This document shows positions 44,945 to 53,809 of a DNA stretch of 64,000 nucleotides, piece by piece. The notes under the pieces are model-generated. The model was not told the DNA's origin. It worked only from the letters and a program-made list of their open reading frames with translations, and ran no database searches. Position 1 is the stretch's first letter; each line of letters begins with the position of its first letter. The stretch is taken from contig NZ_CP102592.1 in the NCBI RefSeq assembly GCF_025666195.1, forward strand, positions 2,294,001-2,358,000, read 5' to 3'. The position numbers were made by a program, and so were the translations under genes. Source of the DNA: Xanthomonas sp. CFBP 8443. Its GTDB lineage: Bacteria; Pseudomonadota; Gammaproteobacteria; Xanthomonadales; Xanthomonadaceae.

Positions 44945-47419
44945 ATGGCAGCGCTCAATCCGCCACTACCTGCCGCCGCCACCGCCGGGCCTCGGCACCG
45001 CCAGCTCGCCGGGCTGGCCTGCCTGCTGGCGCTGGCGTTCGCGCCGGCGCTGCAGGCCGCGCCGCAGGCGTTGGAACGCGAGGTCAACACCTTCATCGGC
45101 AGCAAGGACGACGGCAATACCTTCCCGGGCGCCTCGGCGCCGTTCGGCCTGATCCAGGTCAGCCCGATCGGCGAGCACTACGCCGGCTGGCGCTACGACG
45201 ACCCCAAGATCCGCGGCTTCGGCCACTCGTTCCTGTCCGGTGCCGGGTGCTGGGAACAGGGCGGCCAGGTGTCGGTGCTGCCGGTGACCGGACGCATCGG
45301 CCCCGGCGGCGATTTCGATACCGGCGACGCCAAGAGCTTCGACCACAAGCGCTACGCCTCGGCGTACACCCACGCCGGCGAAGTGGGGCAAGCCGGCTAC
45401 TACAAGGTGCGGCTGACCGACTACGGCGGCATCGACGTCGAGGCCACCGCGCGCACCCGCGCCGCGGCAGAGCGCTACACCTTCCCGGCCGCGGCCGGCA
45501 GCGGCCACGTGCTGGTCAACCTCGGTCAGGCCAACGACCGGCACATGGTGACGGGCAGCGCGATCGAGGTGGTCGGCGACCGCGTGGTCGAGGGCAAGCT
45601 GGTGACCGACAGCTTCTGCGGCGGCCACCAGTACACCACCTGGTTCCGCATCGAGTTCGACCGCCCGTTCAAGGCGTTCGGCACCTGGGGCGAGGCCGGC
45701 GGCGTGCCCGGCGCCCGCCACGGCATGGAAGGCGAACTCAAGCCGAGCGGGGCCTGGCTCAGCTTCGATCTGGGCGAGGGCCGCGCGGTGACCGCGGTCA
45801 GCGCGATCTCGCACGTGGACGCCGAAGGCGCGCGCGCCAACCTGCGCGCCGACGGCAAGCAAGGCGACAGCCTGCTGGGCTTCGAGCGGATGCGGCAGCT
45901 GGCGCAGCGGCAGTGGCGGCAGGAACTGGCCTCGGTGCGCCTGCGCGGCGGCAGCGGCGACGACCGCACCGTGTTCTACACCGCGCTGTACCACGCGCTG
46001 CTGCAGCCGCTGACCGGCAGCGACGCCGACGGCCGCTATCGCGGCTACGACGATGCCATCCATCGCGCCGACGGCTGGACCTATTACGAGTACTTCTCGC
46101 TGTGGGACACTTACCGCGCGCACAACCAATGGCTGGCGCTGACCCGGCCGCAGATCGCGCGCGACATCGCCCGCAGCGTGCTGGCGATCGACGCACAGGG
46201 CGGCTGGTTGCCGCGCTGGGGCTACGCCAACTTCGAAACCAACGTGATGACCGGCGATCCGGTGACGCCGTTCCTGGTCGACCTGTGGCGCGCCGGCGCG
46301 TTGGCCGGGCGCGAAGAGGTGGCCTATGCCGCGCTGCGCAGGAATGCCTTCGGCATCCCGCCGCTGAACTCGCGCCACGCCGGGCGCTCGGGCAATCCGA
46401 GCTACCTGGCCAACGGCTTCGTGCAGTACGACCGCGCGTTCCCGTCCAAGGGCATGGACGTGGATCCGCACCATGGCGGCTCGGCCACGCTCGAATACGC
46501 GCTGGCCGATTGCGCGCTGGCGCAAATGGCCGACGGGTTGGGCCACGCCGAGGACGCCGGCGTGCTGCGCGAACGCGGGCGCAATTGGCGCAAGGTGTGG
46601 GACCCGCAGGTGCGCGATGCGCAGGGCGGGTTCGACGGCTTCCCGCGGCCGCGCATGGAGGACGGCGCGTGGTACACGCCGGCCGACGGCCACTACAGCC
46701 CGCGCTCGCATCATGGCTTCCACGAGGGGACCGGCTGGCAATACCAGTGGCTGGTGCAGCAGGACGTGCCCGGCCTGGTCCAGGCGATGCACGGCCGCGA
46801 ACAGGCCGGGCGCCGGCTGGATGCGTTCTTCGCCTACGACGCGCTGCTTCAGGCGCCGCTGACCGCCGCGCGCAAGGAGTGGGTGGTCGGGCCGTACAGC
46901 TACTACAACCAGTTCCGCTACAACCCGAACAACGAGCCGGACCTGCACGCGCCGTGGATGTACACGCTGATCGGGCAGCCGTGGAAGACGGCGACCGTGG
47001 TGCGTGCCGCGCAGCAGTTGTTCACCAATGCGCCCAACGGCGTCACCGGCAACGACGACCTGGGCACGATGTCGGCCTGGTACCTGTTCAGCGCGCTCGG
47101 CCTGTACCCGGCGGTGCCGGGCAGCGGCCAGTTCCTGCTGCACACGCCGCGCTTCGCGCGCGCCGAGGTCGATCTCGGCGCGGGCAAGACGCTGACCGTG
47201 ACCGCGCCCGGCGCCGACGGCCGCCAGCTGCAGTACATCCAGCAGGTGCGGGTCGATGGCCGCGCGCATGCGCCGGTGTGGCTGGACTGGGCACATCTGC
47301 GCGAGGGCGGCGACATCGCCTTCGCGCTCGGCGCGAAGGCGCCGCAGGCCGGCTGGGGCACGCACGCCGACGCGTTGCCGGCCTCGTTCTGCGCCACCCC
47401 CGGCGCGACGCTGGAATGA
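44945..47419 (+). CDS. GH92 family alpha-mannosidase (secreted)
   Basis: An 824-residue enzyme of glycoside hydrolase family 92, calcium-dependent exo-alpha-mannosidases that release mannose from N-glycans with inversion. A signal peptide, LAGLACLLALAFAPALQA, ends before APQALE. Family motifs are VNTFIGSKDDGNTFPGA, SGAGCWEQGGQ, YYEYFSLWDTYRAHN, GRSGNPSYLANGF, HEGTGWQYQW and the C-terminal GNDDLGTMSAWYLFSALGLYP (acid-rich calcium and catalytic region, in part GNDDLGTMSAWYLF). I place the start at the ATG 44945 because it leaves a normal signal peptide. An upstream in-frame ATG at 44849 has the better ribosome binding site, GGGGAGG, but would add 32 residues before the signal. It lies downstream of operators B and C and is read towards the LacI gene. 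Confidence 0.93.
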   Translation: MAALNPPLPAAATAGPRHRQLAGLACLLALAFAPALQAAPQALEREVNTFIGSKDDGNTFPGASAPFGLIQVSPIGEHYAGWRYDDPKIRGFGHSFLSGAGCWEQGGQVSVLPVTGRIGPGGDFDTGDAKSFDHKRYASAYTHAGEVGQAGYYKVRLTDYGGIDVEATARTRAAAERYTFPAAAGSGHVLVNLGQANDRHMVTGSAIEVVGDRVVEGKLVTDSFCGGHQYTTWFRIEFDRPFKAFGTWGEAGGVPGARHGMEGELKPSGAWLSFDLGEGRAVTAVSAISHVDAEGARANLRADGKQGDSLLGFERMRQLAQRQWRQELASVRLRGGSGDDRTVFYTALYHALLQPLTGSDADGRYRGYDDAIHRADGWTYYEYFSLWDTYRAHNQWLALTRPQIARDIARSVLAIDAQGGWLPRWGYANFETNVMTGDPVTPFLVDLWRAGALAGREEVAYAALRRNAFGIPPLNSRHAGRSGNPSYLANGFVQYDRAFPSKGMDVDPHHGGSATLEYALADCALAQMADGLGHAEDAGVLRERGRNWRKVWDPQVRDAQGGFDGFPRPRMEDGAWYTPADGHYSPRSHHGFHEGTGWQYQWLVQQDVPGLVQAMHGREQAGRRLDAFFAYDALLQAPLTAARKEWVVGPYSYYNQFRYNPNNEPDLHAPWMYTLIGQPWKTATVVRAAQQLFTNAPNGVTGNDDLGTMSAWYLFSALGLYPAVPGSGQFLLHTPRFARAEVDLGAGKTLTVTAPGADGRQLQYIQQVRVDGRAHAPVWLDWAHLREGGDIAFALGAKAPQAGWGTHADALPASFCATPGATLE

Positions 47420-47500
47420 GCGGCGCGCATGCCGGCCTGCGGCAACCGCGGCGCGGCACCGGCGCGCAACGCCGGCGGTTCGATCGTTTAGGCTTGCGCC

Positions 47501-48568
47501 ATGCCGAAGAGTCCTGTCGACCCGATGAACGACAACACCCCTCCCGCCGGCAAGGGCGCACGCGCGGTCACCGTGACCGACATCGCCAATGCGATCGGCG
47601 TGTCGCGCGCGACCGTCTCGCTGGTGCTGCGCGGCAGCCCGCTGGTGAACGTGCACACGCGCGCACGGGTGGAAGCGGAACTGCAGCGCCAGCGCTACGT
47701 CTACAACCGCGGCGCGGCCAACCTGCGCCGGCGCACCTCCTCCAGCGTGGCGCTGGTGATCAACGACCTGTCCAATCCGTTCTTCGCCGAATTCGCCGCC
47801 GGCGTGGACGAGGCGCTGGGCGGCAAGGGCTACGTGACCCTGCTCGGCAGCACCGGCGAATCGCCGCAGCGCCAGCAGGCGGTGCTGGCCACGTTGATGG
47901 AGCACACCCCGGCCGGCCTGATCCTGTCGCCGGCCGAAGGCAGCGACACCGCGCAACTGCGGCAGGTGCTGGGCCAGGCGAACGTGCTGCTGTTCAACCG
48001 CGAGCTGGCCGGTGCGGAGTGGGATTTCCTCACCCTGGACAACCAGCAGGGCGCCTACCTGGCCACCCGCCATCTGCTCGAACGCGGGCACCGGCGCATC
48101 GCCTTCTTCGGCGGCCATGCCGCCTCCAGTTCCTGCGACCAGCGCCGCCGCGGCTATGCGCAGGCGCTGCAGGAGGCCGGCATGCCGCTGCAGCCGGAGT
48201 GGATGATCGAATCGGCGCCCAGCCGCCTGGATGCCGCTGCGCGGACCGGCGAGCTGTTCGCGCAGGCCGCCGTGCCGACCGCGGCGGTCTGCTACAACGA
48301 CAGCGTCGCGCTGGGCTTGATGCTGGGCCTGGCCCGGCGCGGGGTGCAGCCGGGGCGCGCGTTCGCGGTCACCGGATTCGACGATATCTCCGAGGCCGCG
48401 GTGGCCTCGCCGTCGCTGACCACGCTGACCGTGGATCCGCGCGCGCGCGGGCGGCAGGCGGCGGAACTGCTGCTGCAGCGCCTGGAGCATCCGCAGGCCG
48501 CGCCGCAGCGCACCGTCGCGCCGGTGCGGCTGTGCATTCGCGAGAGCAGCGGCGCTCCCGCCGCCTGA
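47501..48568 (+). CDS. LacI-family transcription regulator of the mannosidase locus
   Basis: A 355-residue regulator. The HTH (about 24-45) reads VTVTDIANAIGVSRATVSLVLRG, followed by the hinge (ANLRRRTSSSVALVIND). The periplasmic-binding-protein-like effector domain shows NPFFAEFAAGVDEAL, GTLILSPAEGS-like segment, FNRELAGAEWDFLTLDN, and ITGFDDISEAAVASPSLTTL near the end (in part VTGFDDISEA). The start is ATG 47501; an ATG eight codons later is possible. It lies 80 bases after the GH92 gene and 185 before the GH47 gene. It probably binds the three ATCGAT operators and is released by a mannose-type sugar. Confidence 0.92.
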   Translation: MPKSPVDPMNDNTPPAGKGARAVTVTDIANAIGVSRATVSLVLRGSPLVNVHTRARVEAELQRQRYVYNRGAANLRRRTSSSVALVINDLSNPFFAEFAAGVDEALGGKGYVTLLGSTGESPQRQQAVLATLMEHTPAGLILSPAEGSDTAQLRQVLGQANVLLFNRELAGAEWDFLTLDNQQGAYLATRHLLERGHRRIAFFGGHAASSSCDQRRRGYAQALQEAGMPLQPEWMIESAPSRLDAAARTGELFAQAAVPTAAVCYNDSVALGLMLGLARRGVQPGRAFAVTGFDDISEAAVASPSLTTLTVDPRARGRQAAELLLQRLEHPQAAPQRTVAPVRLCIRESSGAPAA

Positions 48569-48752
48569 GATCGGCGCCACCGGCGCGAACGCTGCGCGCG
48601 TCGCGCCGCGGTTCCCGCGCCGCGCCTGTCGACAGACGCCACAGACCGCAGCCGCGGCGCTGCGCGGACATCTGCACCGCTGTGCCCGCACTGCGCCGCA
48701 GCCGCGACCGGCGTTGCGCTGCCCACACCGTTTTCCACCCGAGGACCCGACC

Positions 48753-50180
48753 ATGACGATGCGAGCCATTCCCTTTGCCTCCCTGGCCAGCGCCCTGTTG
48801 CTGGCATCGTCCGCCTGCGCCAGCGCTGCACCGCCGGCGCGCGAGGCGGCCCCGGCCACGTCCGCCGCCGCGCTCGCGCCGGTGCCCGCGGTGGACGACA
48901 AGGAAGCCGCGCGCCTGGCCGAGCAGGTCCGCGAACAGACCCGCCACGCGTGGCAGGGCTACATGCGCTACGCCAAGGGCCACGACGATCTCAAGCCGAT
49001 CAGCGGCACGCCGCACGACTGGTACCAGGCGCCGCTGCTGATGTCGCCGGTGGATGCGCTGGATACGCTGCTGCTGCTCGGCCTGGACAAGGAAGCGGCC
49101 GAAGCGCGCGAGCTGATCGTCACCCAGCTCTCGTTCGACCGCGACATGGACGTGCAGAACTTCGAGATCACCATCCGCCTGCTCGGCGGGCTGCTCTCGG
49201 CCCACCAGATGACCGGCGATGCGCGCTTGCTTGCCCTGGCCGAGGACCTGGGCAAGCGCCTGTTGCCGGTGTTCGACAGCCCGACCGGCCTGCCGTACAC
49301 CCACGTCAACCTGCGTACCGGCAAGGTGAGCGGCACGGTCAGCAACCCGGCCGAGACCGGCACGCTGCTGCTGGAGTTCGGCACGCTGAGCAAGCTGACC
49401 GGCAACCCGGTGTACTACGACAAGGCCAAGCGCGCGCTGGTGGAAACCTTCAACCGGCGTTCCAAGGTCGGGCTGGTCGGCTTGAACATCGACGTGGAGA
49501 CCGGCAAGTGGACCAACCCGGACAGCTCCATCGCCGGCGGCATCGACTCGTACTACGAGTACCTGCTCAAGTGCTGGAAGCTGTTCGACGATCCGGACTG
49601 CAAGCGCATGTGGGAGCAGAGCATCGGCCCGGTCAACGCGCACCTGGCCGACGAGGTGCGCGAAGGCGAGCTGTGGTACGGCCACGCCGACATGCACACC
49701 GGCAAGCGCACGCGCACCGTCTACGGCGCGCTCGACGCCTTCATGCCGGGCATGCTCGCGCTCGGCGGCGACCTGGAGCGGGCCAAACGCTTGCAAGAGT
49801 CGGGGCTGAAGATGTGGCGGCTGCACGGCATCGAACCCGAATCGCTGGACTACGCCACGATGAAGGTCGGCTCGCCCGGCTACGCGCTGCGTCCGGAGAT
49901 CGTCGAATCGGCGTACTACCTGTACCGCTACACCGGCGATGCGCGCTACCGCGGCATGGGCAAGGTGTTCTTCGAGGACTTCGTGCGCCACACGCGCACC
50001 GAGCACGGGTTCGCCGCATTGCAGGACGTGCGCAGCAAGCAGAAGAAGGACTCGATGGAAAGCTTCTTGTTCGCCGAGACCTTCAAGTACTACTACCTGC
50101 TGTTCGCGCCGGCCAGCGCGCTGCAGTTCGACCGCGTGGTGTTCAACACCGAGGCGCACCCGCTGCGGCGGACCTGGTAG
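48753..50180 (+). CDS. GH47 family alpha-mannosidase (class I)
   Basis: A 475-residue exported enzyme of glycoside hydrolase family 47, known mainly as eukaryotic ER/Golgi alpha-1,2-mannosidases, with bacterial members that cleave terminal alpha-1,2-linked mannose. The signal peptide is MTMRAIPFASLASALLLASSACASAAPP or a lipoprotein variant with Cys25. Family motifs: SPVDALDTLLLLGL, FEITIRLLGGLLSAHQMTGD, SSIAGGIDSYYEYLLK, YGALDAFMPGMLAL, LRPEIVESAYYLYRYTGD, MESFLFAETFKYYYLLF and FNTEAHPL, the last holding the Thr that binds calcium in the family. The start at 48753 follows GAGGAC. With GH92 it would trim different mannose linkages of high-mannose glycans. Confidence 0.92.
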   Translation: MTMRAIPFASLASALLLASSACASAAPPAREAAPATSAAALAPVPAVDDKEAARLAEQVREQTRHAWQGYMRYAKGHDDLKPISGTPHDWYQAPLLMSPVDALDTLLLLGLDKEAAEARELIVTQLSFDRDMDVQNFEITIRLLGGLLSAHQMTGDARLLALAEDLGKRLLPVFDSPTGLPYTHVNLRTGKVSGTVSNPAETGTLLLEFGTLSKLTGNPVYYDKAKRALVETFNRRSKVGLVGLNIDVETGKWTNPDSSIAGGIDSYYEYLLKCWKLFDDPDCKRMWEQSIGPVNAHLADEVREGELWYGHADMHTGKRTRTVYGALDAFMPGMLALGGDLERAKRLQESGLKMWRLHGIEPESLDYATMKVGSPGYALRPEIVESAYYLYRYTGDARYRGMGKVFFEDFVRHTRTEHGFAALQDVRSKQKKDSMESFLFAETFKYYYLLFAPASALQFDRVVFNTEAHPLRRTW

Positions 50181-50198
50181 GCGCCGCCGCTGCCGGCG

Positions 50199-50225
50199 CT
50201 GGCCGGCCCGCCGCTCGCCGGCCAG
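50199..50225. terminator. Hairpin between convergent GH47 and mtnC genes
   Basis: CTGGCCGGC (50199-50207) pairs with GCCGGCCAG (50217-50225) in the 70-base gap between two convergent stops. No U run is seen. Confidence 0.35.
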
Positions 50226-50250
50226 ATCGGCCGGCCGCGCAGCGCTCGGC

Positions 50251-50949
50251 TCAGAGCGCGATCTGCTGGAAATTCTCCGCGCGCGCATGGCCGTGCGTGG
50301 CCTGCCCGGTGCGCGGTTGCGGGTAGTCCTCCAGGCGGTCGAGCAGGCGGGTCTGCAGCCCGGCGTCGCGCGCGGCGTCCAGCTCTTCGACCACGTCGGA
50401 CAGGAACACGATCTGCGCGGCGGGCACGCCGATCGCGGCGACGATGTTGCGGTAGCTGTCGGCCTCGCGCTTGCCGCCGATCTCGGTGTCGAACCAGCCC
50501 GAGACCAGCCCGGTCAGGTCGCCGGCTTCGCTATAGCCGAAGAACTGCTTCTGCGCCGGCACCGAGCCGGACGAGTACACGTACAGCGGCATGCCGGCCG
50601 CGTGCCAGCCCTGCATCACCGCCGCCACTTCCGGATAGAAGTGCGCGCGGTAGTCGCCGTCGCGGTAGCCGGTTTCCCAGATCATGCCCTGCAGCGCCTT
50701 CAGCGCGGTGTGCTTGCGGTCCTGGTCGATCCAGCCCTGCAAGGTCTCCGCGATCACCTCGTCGCTGCAGATGCCGCCGCATTCGGTCGCCACCGCGTCC
50801 AGCCACTGCCGCACCTGCGGCTGCTGGCCGTGTTCGCGCACGAAGCCGGGCAGGGCGCGGCGCGCATAGGGAAACAGCACGTCCTTGACGAAGGAAATGC
50901 TGCTGGTGGTGCCTTCGATGTCGGTCAGAATCACCCGGGATTCGCTCAT
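50251..50949 (-). CDS. mtnC: Enolase-phosphatase E1 (acireductone synthase)
   Basis: A 232-residue HAD-superfamily enzyme that enolises and dephosphorylates 2,3-diketo-5-methylthiopentyl-1-phosphate in methionine salvage. The HAD nucleophile region is [23 protein letters not shown], and the family signature continues with [38 protein letters not shown] (Ser-Ser motif II) and [16 protein letters not shown] (motif III Asp). The start lies three bases after the mtnD stop upstream, so the two are co-translated. Confidence 0.95.
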   Translation of the reverse strand: MSESRVILTDIEGTTSSISFVKDVLFPYARRALPGFVREHGQQPQVRQWLDAVATECGGICSDEVIAETLQGWIDQDRKHTALKALQGMIWETGYRDGDYRAHFYPEVAAVMQGWHAAGMPLYVYSSGSVPAQKQFFGYSEAGDLTGLVSGWFDTEIGGKREADSYRNIVAAIGVPAAQIVFLSDVVEELDAARDAGLQTRLLDRLEDYPQPRTGQATHGHARAENFQQIAL

Positions 50950-50952
50950 CGC

Positions 50953-51519
50953 TCAGGTCGCCTCGCCGCGCAGCGACGCTTCGTAGCGCGGGAAGCGCTG
51001 GGCAATGTCGGTGCCGGTGAAATGGCCGACCCAGCCGTCCGGCTCGGTGAAGAAGCGGATCGCGACGAAGCGCGGCTCCGGGCCCATGTCGAACCAGTGG
51101 TGGGTGCCGTCCGGCACCGCGATCAGGTCGTTCTGCACGCATTCGATCTCGTAGACCTTGCCGTCCACGTGCAGGGTGAACAGGCCCGAGCCGGCGACGA
51201 AGAAGCGCACTTCGTCCTCCTTGTGGAAATGCTCCTCGAGGAACTTCCTGCGCATCTCCTCGCGCTGCGGGTGGTCCGGCGCGATGCTGACCACGTCCAC
51301 GGTCTTGAAGCCGTGCGCGGCCACCAGCCGGTCGATGTCGCTCTTGTAGGCGGCCATCACCGCTTCCGGGGTGGCGCCGGCCTCGATCGGCTGGTCGGCC
51401 TGCCAGCGCTCGAAGGTGACGCCGATCGTGCGCAGCTCGGCGGCGATCGCGTCGCCATCGCGGCTGTCGAACAGCGGCGCGTCGGGAGTGGTTTCGGCGA
51501 AGATGCGGAGTCGGCTCAT
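50953..51519 (-). CDS. mtnD: Acireductone dioxygenase
   Basis: A 188-residue cupin enzyme that oxidises acireductone to the 2-oxo acid precursor of methionine and formate. The metal-binding motif is [13 protein letters not shown] (H-x-H-x4-E) and the second His is in GTHHWFDMG. Whether it is the iron form (methionine route) or the nickel form (off-pathway) depends on the metal bound, which sequence does not show. It sits between mtnB and mtnC on the same strand. Confidence 0.95.
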   Translation of the reverse strand: MSRLRIFAETTPDAPLFDSRDGDAIAAELRTIGVTFERWQADQPIEAGATPEAVMAAYKSDIDRLVAAHGFKTVDVVSIAPDHPQREEMRRKFLEEHFHKEDEVRFFVAGSGLFTLHVDGKVYEIECVQNDLIAVPDGTHHWFDMGPEPRFVAIRFFTEPDGWVGHFTGTDIAQRFPRYEASLRGEAT

Positions 51520-51626
51520 GGCGGCGGGCGAGGGCGTCGTGGAGGGAGGAAAAGGGTAGCAGCTGGCGGGTAAGCCGCCGTTGCGGCGCTGGAACGCTGT
51601 CGCGCGGGCGCCGCTGGGGAAATGGC

Positions 51627-52268
51627 TCAGCCGGTTGCGCGCAGCTTGCGCAGTTCCAGTTCGCAATGCAGCAGGAACTCGATGGCTTCCAGGTGGCGGC
51701 GCGCCTCGGCCATGTCGCGGCCCCAGGCGTACAGGCCGTGGCCGTCGATCAGGTAGCCCCACAGCGGGGCACGGTCCAGCAACGCGTCCACCTGCGCGGC
51801 CAGCACGGTCATGTCCTGGGTGTTGGCGAACACCGGCAGGTCCACCGCGGTCTCGTGGGTCTGGTTGCCGTGCAGCGCCTTCAGCAACTCGTAGCCTTCC
51901 AGGCGCACATGGCCGGCGCCGGCGTACAGCCGCGAGGCGATGGTCTGCACCGGCGAGTGCGTGTGCAGCACGCAGCCGACCTCCGGGAAGCGGCGGTACA
52001 GCTGGGTGTGCAGCAGGGTCTCGGCCGAGGGCCGGTGCTCGCTGCCGACGGCCTTGCCGTCGAAGTCCACCACCATGATGTCGGCTTCGACCAGCCGGCC
52101 CTTGTCGCGGCCGGACACGGTGATCGCGGCATGCGCCGCGTCGAGCCGGTGCGAGAAATTGCTGCTGGTGGCCGGGGTCCAGCCGGCCGTCGACAGTTCG
52201 CGGATGTTGCCGATCAGCAGCTGGGCCAGCGTGCGCAGGCGTTCGGTATCGTAGGGCTGTGCGTTCAT
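51627..52268 (-). CDS. mtnB: Methylthioribulose-1-phosphate dehydratase
   Basis: A 213-residue class II aldolase-fold enzyme that dehydrates methylthioribulose-1-phosphate. It shows [52 protein letters not shown] with the zinc-binding H-x-H, and [14 protein letters not shown] with a third zinc His. It precedes mtnD by about 107 bases on the same strand. mtnA (isomerase) is not in this window. Confidence 0.95.
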   Translation of the reverse strand: MNAQPYDTERLRTLAQLLIGNIRELSTAGWTPATSSNFSHRLDAAHAAITVSGRDKGRLVEADIMVVDFDGKAVGSEHRPSAETLLHTQLYRRFPEVGCVLHTHSPVQTIASRLYAGAGHVRLEGYELLKALHGNQTHETAVDLPVFANTQDMTVLAAQVDALLDRAPLWGYLIDGHGLYAWGRDMAEARRHLEAIEFLLHCELELRKLRATG

Positions 52269-52277
52269 GCCCCTATT

Positions 52278-53714
52278 CTAGCGAGGCTGTGTGGCACGCA
52301 GACGGCTGTGGCGGAAGCCGTAGCCGAAATAGATGAGCAGGCCGAGCACGGTCCAGCCGCCCATCAGCAGCCAGTTGTGCGCGGTCATCGCCGACAGCAG
52401 CGCCATGCAGCTGAGTACGCCGGCGATGCAGATCGGCCAGACGAACGGGATGCGGAACGGGCGCGGCAGGTCCGGCTGGGTGCGGCGCAGGATCAGCACC
52501 CCGGCGCAGACCGCGGCGAAGGCGATCAGCGTGCCCATCGAGGTCAGCTCGCCGAGCACGTCCAGCGGGAACAGCGCCGCCAGCAGCGCGATGCCGATAC
52601 CGGTGATCACCGTATTGACGTGCGGGGTGCGGTATTTGGGGTGGATCTTGGTGAACACCGGCGGCAGCAGCCCGTCGCGGGCGATGATCATGAAGATCCG
52701 CGGCTGGCCGATGATCATCACCAGCACCACCGAGGACAGGCCGATCAGCGCGCCGATCTCCACCACCACCCGCAGCCAGGCCAGCTGCGGGTGCGCGCCC
52801 ACCGCGGTCACCACCGGCTCGTCGGTGCCCAGCAGGGTGTAGGGCACCAGCCCGGTCATCACCGCGGCCATGGCGATGTACAGCACGGTGCAGATCACCA
52901 GCGACAGGATCATGCCGATCGGCAGGTCGCGCTGCGGCCGGTGCGATTCCTGCGCCGCCACCGACACCGCCTCGAAGCCGATGTAGGCGAAGAACACCAT
53001 CGCCGCGCCGCGCAGCACGCCTTCCATGCCGTACTTGCCCGGGCCTTCGTTGGCCGGGATGAACGGGTGCCAGTTGGCGGTGTCCACGTACTTCCAGCCG
53101 ACCGCGATCACCAGCAGGATCAGCCCGGTCTTCAGCACCACCATCGCCATGTTCATCGCCGACGACTTGCGGATGCCGACATAGCACAGCCAGGTCAGCA
53201 GCAGCACGATGCCGGCCGCGGGCAGGTTGGCGATGGCGCCGGTGCGTTGCAGTTTGCCGTCCAGTGGCGCGTTGACCAGCGCCGCGGGCAGGTGGATGCC
53301 GAAATGGTCGAGCAGGCTCAGGAAATAGCCGGTCCAGCTCACCGCCACCGCCGAGGCCGACACGCCGTATTCCAGTACCAGCATCCAGCCGATGAACCAG
53401 GCTGCCAGTTCGCCGAAGGTGGCGTAGGTGTAGGTGTAGGCGCTGCCGGAGACCGGCACCATCGCCGCGAATTCGGCATAGGCCAGCGCGCAGAACGCGC
53501 AGCACAGCGCGGCCAGCACGAACGAGAGCATGATCGCCGGGCCGGCGTGGTTGGCCGCGGCCTGCCCGGTGATGACGAAGATGCCGCCGCCGATCACCGC
53601 GCCGATGCCCAGCGCGGTCAGGCCCCAGGGGCCGAGCGCGCGCTGCAGGCCCAGGCCGCCGGCATCCTCGTGGGCGGCGTGGGGGTGTTTGGTGGCCCAG
53701 AGTTGTTTGAACAT
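52278..53714 (-). CDS. APC-family amino acid permease (second of two)
   Basis: A 478-residue transporter with about 12 helices. It begins with the cytoplasmic segment LGPWGLTALGIGAVIGGGIFVITG, whose GIGAVIGGGIF is the first core helix of APC (CAT/YfnA-like cationic amino acid) permeases. YAEFAAMVPVSGSAYTYTYATFGE, FFAYIGFEAVSVAAQES and GQPRIFMIIARDGLLP are further family motifs. It has the same structure as its upstream neighbour and probably arose by duplication. Substrate is unknown; amino acid or polyamine import are the usual roles. It ends just before the mtnB start region, on the same strand. Confidence 0.9.
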   Translation of the reverse strand: MFKQLWATKHPHAAHEDAGGLGLQRALGPWGLTALGIGAVIGGGIFVITGQAAANHAGPAIMLSFVLAALCCAFCALAYAEFAAMVPVSGSAYTYTYATFGELAAWFIGWMLVLEYGVSASAVAVSWTGYFLSLLDHFGIHLPAALVNAPLDGKLQRTGAIANLPAAGIVLLLTWLCYVGIRKSSAMNMAMVVLKTGLILLVIAVGWKYVDTANWHPFIPANEGPGKYGMEGVLRGAAMVFFAYIGFEAVSVAAQESHRPQRDLPIGMILSLVICTVLYIAMAAVMTGLVPYTLLGTDEPVVTAVGAHPQLAWLRVVVEIGALIGLSSVVLVMIIGQPRIFMIIARDGLLPPVFTKIHPKYRTPHVNTVITGIGIALLAALFPLDVLGELTSMGTLIAFAAVCAGVLILRRTQPDLPRPFRIPFVWPICIAGVLSCMALLSAMTAHNWLLMGGWTVLGLLIYFGYGFRHSRLRATQPR

Positions 53715-53809
53715 GGAGCGGTTCCAGCCTGGCGCTGCGCGCGATGGACGAAGAGAAGAAGGTGCGAACGCGCAGACCGGCGCTAGGCGCCGGTCTGCGG
53801 GGGGACGGA

